Shown: positions 7,529 to 9,293 of the stretch, piece after piece
How positions within the stretch are numbered: position 1 is the first letter of the stretch
How the letters are laid out: each line of letters begins with the position of its first letter
Assembly (NCBI GenBank): GCA_003448685.1
Contig: DLXW01000281.1
Location: forward strand, 14,195-23,487
Direction: 5' to 3'
Origin: Cyanothece sp. UBA12306
Lineage (GTDB): Bacteria; Cyanobacteriota; Cyanobacteriia; Cyanobacteriales; Microcystaceae
DNA length: 9,293 nucleotides
The notes under the pieces: model-generated
The model's input: the letters and a program-made list of their open reading frames with translations, nothing else
What the model was told of the DNA's origin: nothing
Database searches by the model: none
Made by a program: the position numbers and the translations under genes

Positions 7529-8404
7529 ATGGTTTTTAAGACTATTTCATCTGATCTGATGCTACAAGCTCATCAAAAATCTAAAACTGGCCAGCTTCCC
7601 CAATATATTCCTTGCTTATCGGAAGCTGATCCCCAGTGGTTAGCAGTTGCCTTTCTTAGTATAGACAATCAATTACAAATTAAGGGGGATAGTCAACAAA
7701 TATTTCCCTTGATGAGTGTGATTAAACCTTTTGTTTTACTTTATCTTCTTGAGCATTTAGGAGAAAAATTAGTTTTTGAACGAGTAGGAAATAAATCCTC
7801 TGACTTACCCTTTAATTCCCTATCTCAATTAGAGATAGATGATGGATTTCCTCGTAATCCAATGATTAACAGTGGAGCTATTACTTTAGCCTCTTTTCTA
7901 ATAGGTAAAAATAGTAAATTACGGGCTGAAAATATCTGTTTTTGGCTTAATCAAAAGAGTAATTCCAAGTTATTTTTAAGCGAAACAGTTCTAAATTCTG
8001 TTCGCTCTCTTTCTAATCCTCTTAATCAAGCTATTGTTGAAAAATTAACAGCTAAAGGAGTTTTAGAAAACCCAGAATTAGCTTTAGATACCTACAATCA
8101 TATTTGTTGTTTGTCCGGTACAGTTATTGATTTAGTTCGTCTGGGACTTTTATTAGTAAAAGGTTCGGATTATGTTTTGCTAAAGCATTATCAGATTGTT
8201 AGCGAAATAATGACTACTTCTGGTTTATATGAAGCTTCAGCGGACTTTGCCGCTAAAGTCGGATTGCCCACTAAATCAGGGGTTAGTGGAGCGGTTTTAT
8301 CCCTAATTCCAGAACAAGGAGCGATCGCAACTTATAGTCCACCTCTCAATTCTCAGGGTAACTCAGTGGCTGGTTTATGGTTGGTAGAACAATTAAATAT
8401 CTAA
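7529..8404 (+). CDS. glsA: Divergent glutaminase-family protein (serine-dependent beta-lactamase fold)
   Basis: A 291-residue relative of L-glutaminases (glutamine to glutamate plus ammonia), slightly short for the family (about 305). Recognised blocks are MSVIKPF (62-68) with the SxxK pair Ser63/Lys66, PFNSLSQLE (94-102), PRNPMINSGAI (108-118) with Asn114, Tyr189 in LDTYNHICCLSG, LYEASADFAAKVGLPTKSGVSG (233-254) with Tyr234 and Val252, and SPPLNSQGNSVAG (270-282). These correspond to S66, K69, N117, Y192, Y244 and V262 of E. coli YbaS at consistent offsets. The usual SE before the RN.A segment reads SV here (157-158), so the equivalent of the active-site Glu161 seems lost. EPSG before PFNS is also replaced (KSSD). 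It may be a weak enzyme, one with altered substrate, or a binding protein. AGGGA (7517-7521) lies 7 nt before the ATG; 38 nt and no terminator separate it from the receptor, so one transcript is likely. It looks cytoplasmic. Confidence 0.85.
   Translation: MVFKTISSDLMLQAHQKSKTGQLPQYIPCLSEADPQWLAVAFLSIDNQLQIKGDSQQIFPLMSVIKPFVLLYLLEHLGEKLVFERVGNKSSDLPFNSLSQLEIDDGFPRNPMINSGAITLASFLIGKNSKLRAENICFWLNQKSNSKLFLSETVLNSVRSLSNPLNQAIVEKLTAKGVLENPELALDTYNHICCLSGTVIDLVRLGLLLVKGSDYVLLKHYQIVSEIMTTSGLYEASADFAAKVGLPTKSGVSGAVLSLIPEQGAIATYSPPLNSQGNSVAGLWLVEQLNI
8321..8328. repeat. HIP1 octamer
   Basis: GCGATCGC near the 3' end of the glutaminase-like gene, within the codons for GAIATYS. Confidence 0.9.
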
Positions 8405-8526
8405 AGATAATTGAGAAAATTTTATATTTTTTAGGGTGGATTAGACATGGGTTTAATTTTGGAGGAGAAAATCGCCAAGAAAACCAACAAAAAATAAACC
8501 AAGATTAAATAAATAATCGCCCCTAA

Positions 8527-8553
8527 ACCCTTTATTAAAATGATATAAGGGGT
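8527..8553. terminator. Hairpin between convergent glutaminase and toxin genes
   Basis: ACCCTTTAT (8527-8535) pairs with ATAAGGGGT (8545-8553) through nine base pairs including one G-U, around a 9-nt loop. It lies 122 nt after the glutaminase stop and 2 nt beyond the toxin stop on the other strand, so it could end transcripts from both sides. No long T-tract follows on either strand, so it may be a weak terminator or a 3'-end stabiliser. The rest of 8405-8526 is AT-rich and I see no gene in it. Confidence 0.45.
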
Positions 8554-8555
8554 AT

Positions 8556-8894
8556 TTATAACAATTGAAATAACTGTTTTAAAGAATGTTGTACAATTTC
8601 TCGATCTGACTTAGCTAAAGTACCAATCTTTTTTAATACCAAAGCATCATCTATAGTAAACAACTTCATTCGGATTAAAGAAGGAGATTTAAGTCCCGAT
8701 GCAGCCAAATCAACAATAGGAACATCCAAAAGCCAAGGCAAATGACCCGTTGTCGTAATCATTGCCATTACACTCTTCATCAAATACTGATTAAAAGCCA
8801 CATCAGAAATAACTAGAGCAGGACGCTTCTTAGAAGCCGTTCTCTCAGTAAAAGGAAAAGGAACAACTACCACATCAAACTGACTATAAGTCAT
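8556..8894 (-). CDS. MazF/PemK-type endoribonuclease toxin
   Basis: A 112-residue toxin of the MazF/PemK family, which cuts mRNA at short sequence motifs and is neutralised by its antitoxin. The N-terminus MTYSQFDVVVVPFPFTERTASKKRPALVIS has the family pattern (f)D(i)V.VPFPFT....KKRPA(L)VIS with the conserved Arg24-Pro25. MITTTGH (45-51) supplies the usual Ser/Thr catalytic segment, and GLKSPSLIRMKLFTIDDALVLKKIGTL (67-93) is the conserved C-terminal half. The start at 8894 is set by AGGAGG 6 nt upstream and by the family N-terminus; the frame stays open to an ATG at 8930, but that would add 12 unrelated residues. It overlaps the antitoxin gene by 11 nt, so translation is coupled. The gene looks intact. 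RNA target unknown. Confidence 0.92.
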   Translation of the reverse strand: MTYSQFDVVVVPFPFTERTASKKRPALVISDVAFNQYLMKSVMAMITTTGHLPWLLDVPIVDLAASGLKSPSLIRMKLFTIDDALVLKKIGTLAKSDREIVQHSLKQLFQLL

Positions 8895-9138
8895 TATAGG
8901 CCTCCTCATCCTCAGAAGACAGCCACTCACTCATAGTGGTAGATACCGCATTGAGATAGTCCCAATCCATCGGTAAAACCTTCCTCAAAACCACCTGCCC
9001 ATCCACCAACTCAAAAATCACAGAATCCCCTTGATGGATATCCAAAACCTCTCTAATAGCTTGGGGAATAGTAGCTTGATATTTTTGTGTAACCCGAGAA
9101 ATTAAGGGTTTGTGTGATGGAGATCGTCCCTGTGTCAT
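8884..9138 (-). CDS. AbrB/MazE-type antitoxin
   Basis: An 84-residue antitoxin. Residues 13-53 form a SpoVT/AbrB-type swapped-hairpin DNA-binding domain (ISRVTQKYQATIPQAIREVL, then GDSVIFEL and GQVVLRKV). The acidic tail 58-84, with MSEWLSSEDEEAYNDL, is the usual toxin-binding segment, unfolded until it wraps the toxin. It precedes the toxin, as in most such pairs, and overlaps it by 11 nt. The ATG at 9138 is preferred; a TTG two codons upstream (9144) is the only extension. As with related antitoxins it probably represses its own promoter: a set of GTAATAC half-sites lies 31-53 nt upstream of the start. Confidence 0.92.
   Translation of the reverse strand: MTQGRSPSHKPLISRVTQKYQATIPQAIREVLDIHQGDSVIFELVDGQVVLRKVLPMDWDYLNAVSTTMSEWLSSEDEEAYNDL
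8901..8906 (-). promoter_or_regulatory. Ribosome binding site of the toxin gene
   Basis: On the minus strand AGGAGG stands 6 nt before the ATG at 8894, inside the last codons of the antitoxin gene. It decides the toxin start in favour of 8894 over 8930. Confidence 0.7.
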
Positions 9139-9165
9139 ATGCAATATAAGAAAACAACGAAGATA

Positions 9166-9194
9166 ATAGTAATACTGTAATACCGTATTACCAA
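9166..9194 (-). promoter_or_regulatory. Candidate promoter of the toxin-antitoxin operon
   Basis: On the minus strand TTGGTA (9194-9189), a 17-nt spacer and TACTAT (9171-9166) match the sigma-70 boxes at four of six positions each with ideal spacing. Transcription would begin near 9159, about 20 nt before the antitoxin ATG. The spacer is filled by the palindromic operator. Confidence 0.5.
9169..9191. promoter_or_regulatory. Operator-like array of three GTAATAC half-sites
   Basis: GTAATAC lies at 9169-9175 and again at 9177-9183, then its exact reverse complement GTATTAC at 9185-9191, each separated by one base. The last two form a perfect 7-bp palindrome around a central C; the first is a direct repeat in the same 8-bp register. 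The array sits between the -35 and -10 boxes of the antitoxin promoter, the expected place for autorepression by an AbrB/MazE-type antitoxin and its toxin complex. Confidence 0.6.
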
Positions 9195-9212
9195 TTATGG
9201 ACTTTCACTAGT

Positions 9213-9293
9213 GTGAGGAAGAGACAAAAGTCTACTAAACCAAAAAACTTTAAAGAGCTAAACCTTTTTATAGAGGGAGTTCCAGGAATAGTT
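9213..9293 (+). CDS. Possible start of a gene running off the window
   Basis: A frame opens from about 9150 to the window end without a stop, with GTG at 9213 as the only plausible start. It would read VRKRQKSTKPKNFKELNLF and then IEGVPGIV. No ribosome binding site is visible and no family is recognised. It would be divergent from the antitoxin gene. With only 27 codons visible the call is weak; the opposite strand also has a 34-codon open stretch here (9293 to about 9189). Confidence 0.2.
   Translation, partial: MRKRQKSTKPKNFKELNLFIEGVPGIV

Noticed and set aside
8447..8497. 16-codon ORF on the plus strand after the glutaminase-like gene, and a GGAGGAG run at 8461-8467.
   Set aside because: The ORF has no ribosome binding site of its own, and no ATG, GTG or TTG follows the purine run at a usable distance. 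Probably untranslated spacer.
8895..8930. Upstream extension of the toxin to an ATG at 8930 (12 more residues).
   Set aside because: The added residues do not fit the MazF/PemK N-terminus, overlap the antitoxin more deeply, and the AGGAGG at 8901-8906 points to 8894.
9206..9213. Palindrome CACTAGTG.
   Set aside because: Only 8 bp, no second copy and no promoter boxes around it; expected by chance at this scale.

Overview
The window looks like chromosomal DNA of an AT-rich, probably unicellular cyanobacterium. Two things point there. Five copies of the cyanobacterial HIP1 octamer GCGATCGC occur in 9.3 kb, all inside genes. The proteins also have a cyanobacterial or plastid flavour: a photolyase whose residue numbering matches the Anacystis nidulans enzyme, an SDR closely resembling plant At5g02240, and a DUF2949-like small protein. 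I cannot name a species. There are no rRNA or tRNA genes, CRISPR arrays, insertion sequences or phage genes.

Layout. (1) Positions 29-802, minus strand: atypical NAD(P)-binding SDR. (2) 803-980: divergent promoter region whose two candidate -35 boxes sit in a 9-bp inverted repeat. (3) 981-1289, plus strand: two small genes, a 41-residue membrane peptide and a 59-residue DUF2949-like protein; the ribosome binding site of the second lies in the last codons of the first. (4) 1369-3897, minus strand: tight cluster folK, then an ADP-ribose-type Nudix hydrolase, then a class I photolyase, with gaps of 4 and 17 nt. (5) 3898-4101: divergent intergenic region with a small hairpin, a direct repeat and a short leader ORF. 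(6) 4102-8404, plus strand: cheW, cheR with C-terminal TPRs, and a transmembrane chemoreceptor, tightly packed, then 38 nt later a glutaminase-family gene that appears to lack one active-site residue. (7) 8527-8553: hairpin between convergent genes. (8) 8556-9138, minus strand: AbrB-type antitoxin and MazF/PemK-type toxin, with an operator-like set of three GTAATAC half-sites between the promoter boxes. (9) The last 80 bases may hold the start of another gene.

How the genes fit together. CheW, CheR-TPR and MCP resemble the front end of a Wsp-type or alternative-function chemosensory array: receptor, coupling protein and adaptation methyltransferase. CheA, CheB and CheY are not in the window, so the array must use a kinase coded elsewhere or be incomplete. 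The glutaminase-like gene at its end is the most unusual association here. The folK/Nudix/photolyase cluster combines folate synthesis, nucleotide clean-up and DNA repair. The toxin-antitoxin pair is a self-contained module. I did not find a clearly new system; the best leads are the chemosensory-glutaminase cluster, the divergent promoter with its small-protein operon, and the antitoxin operator.
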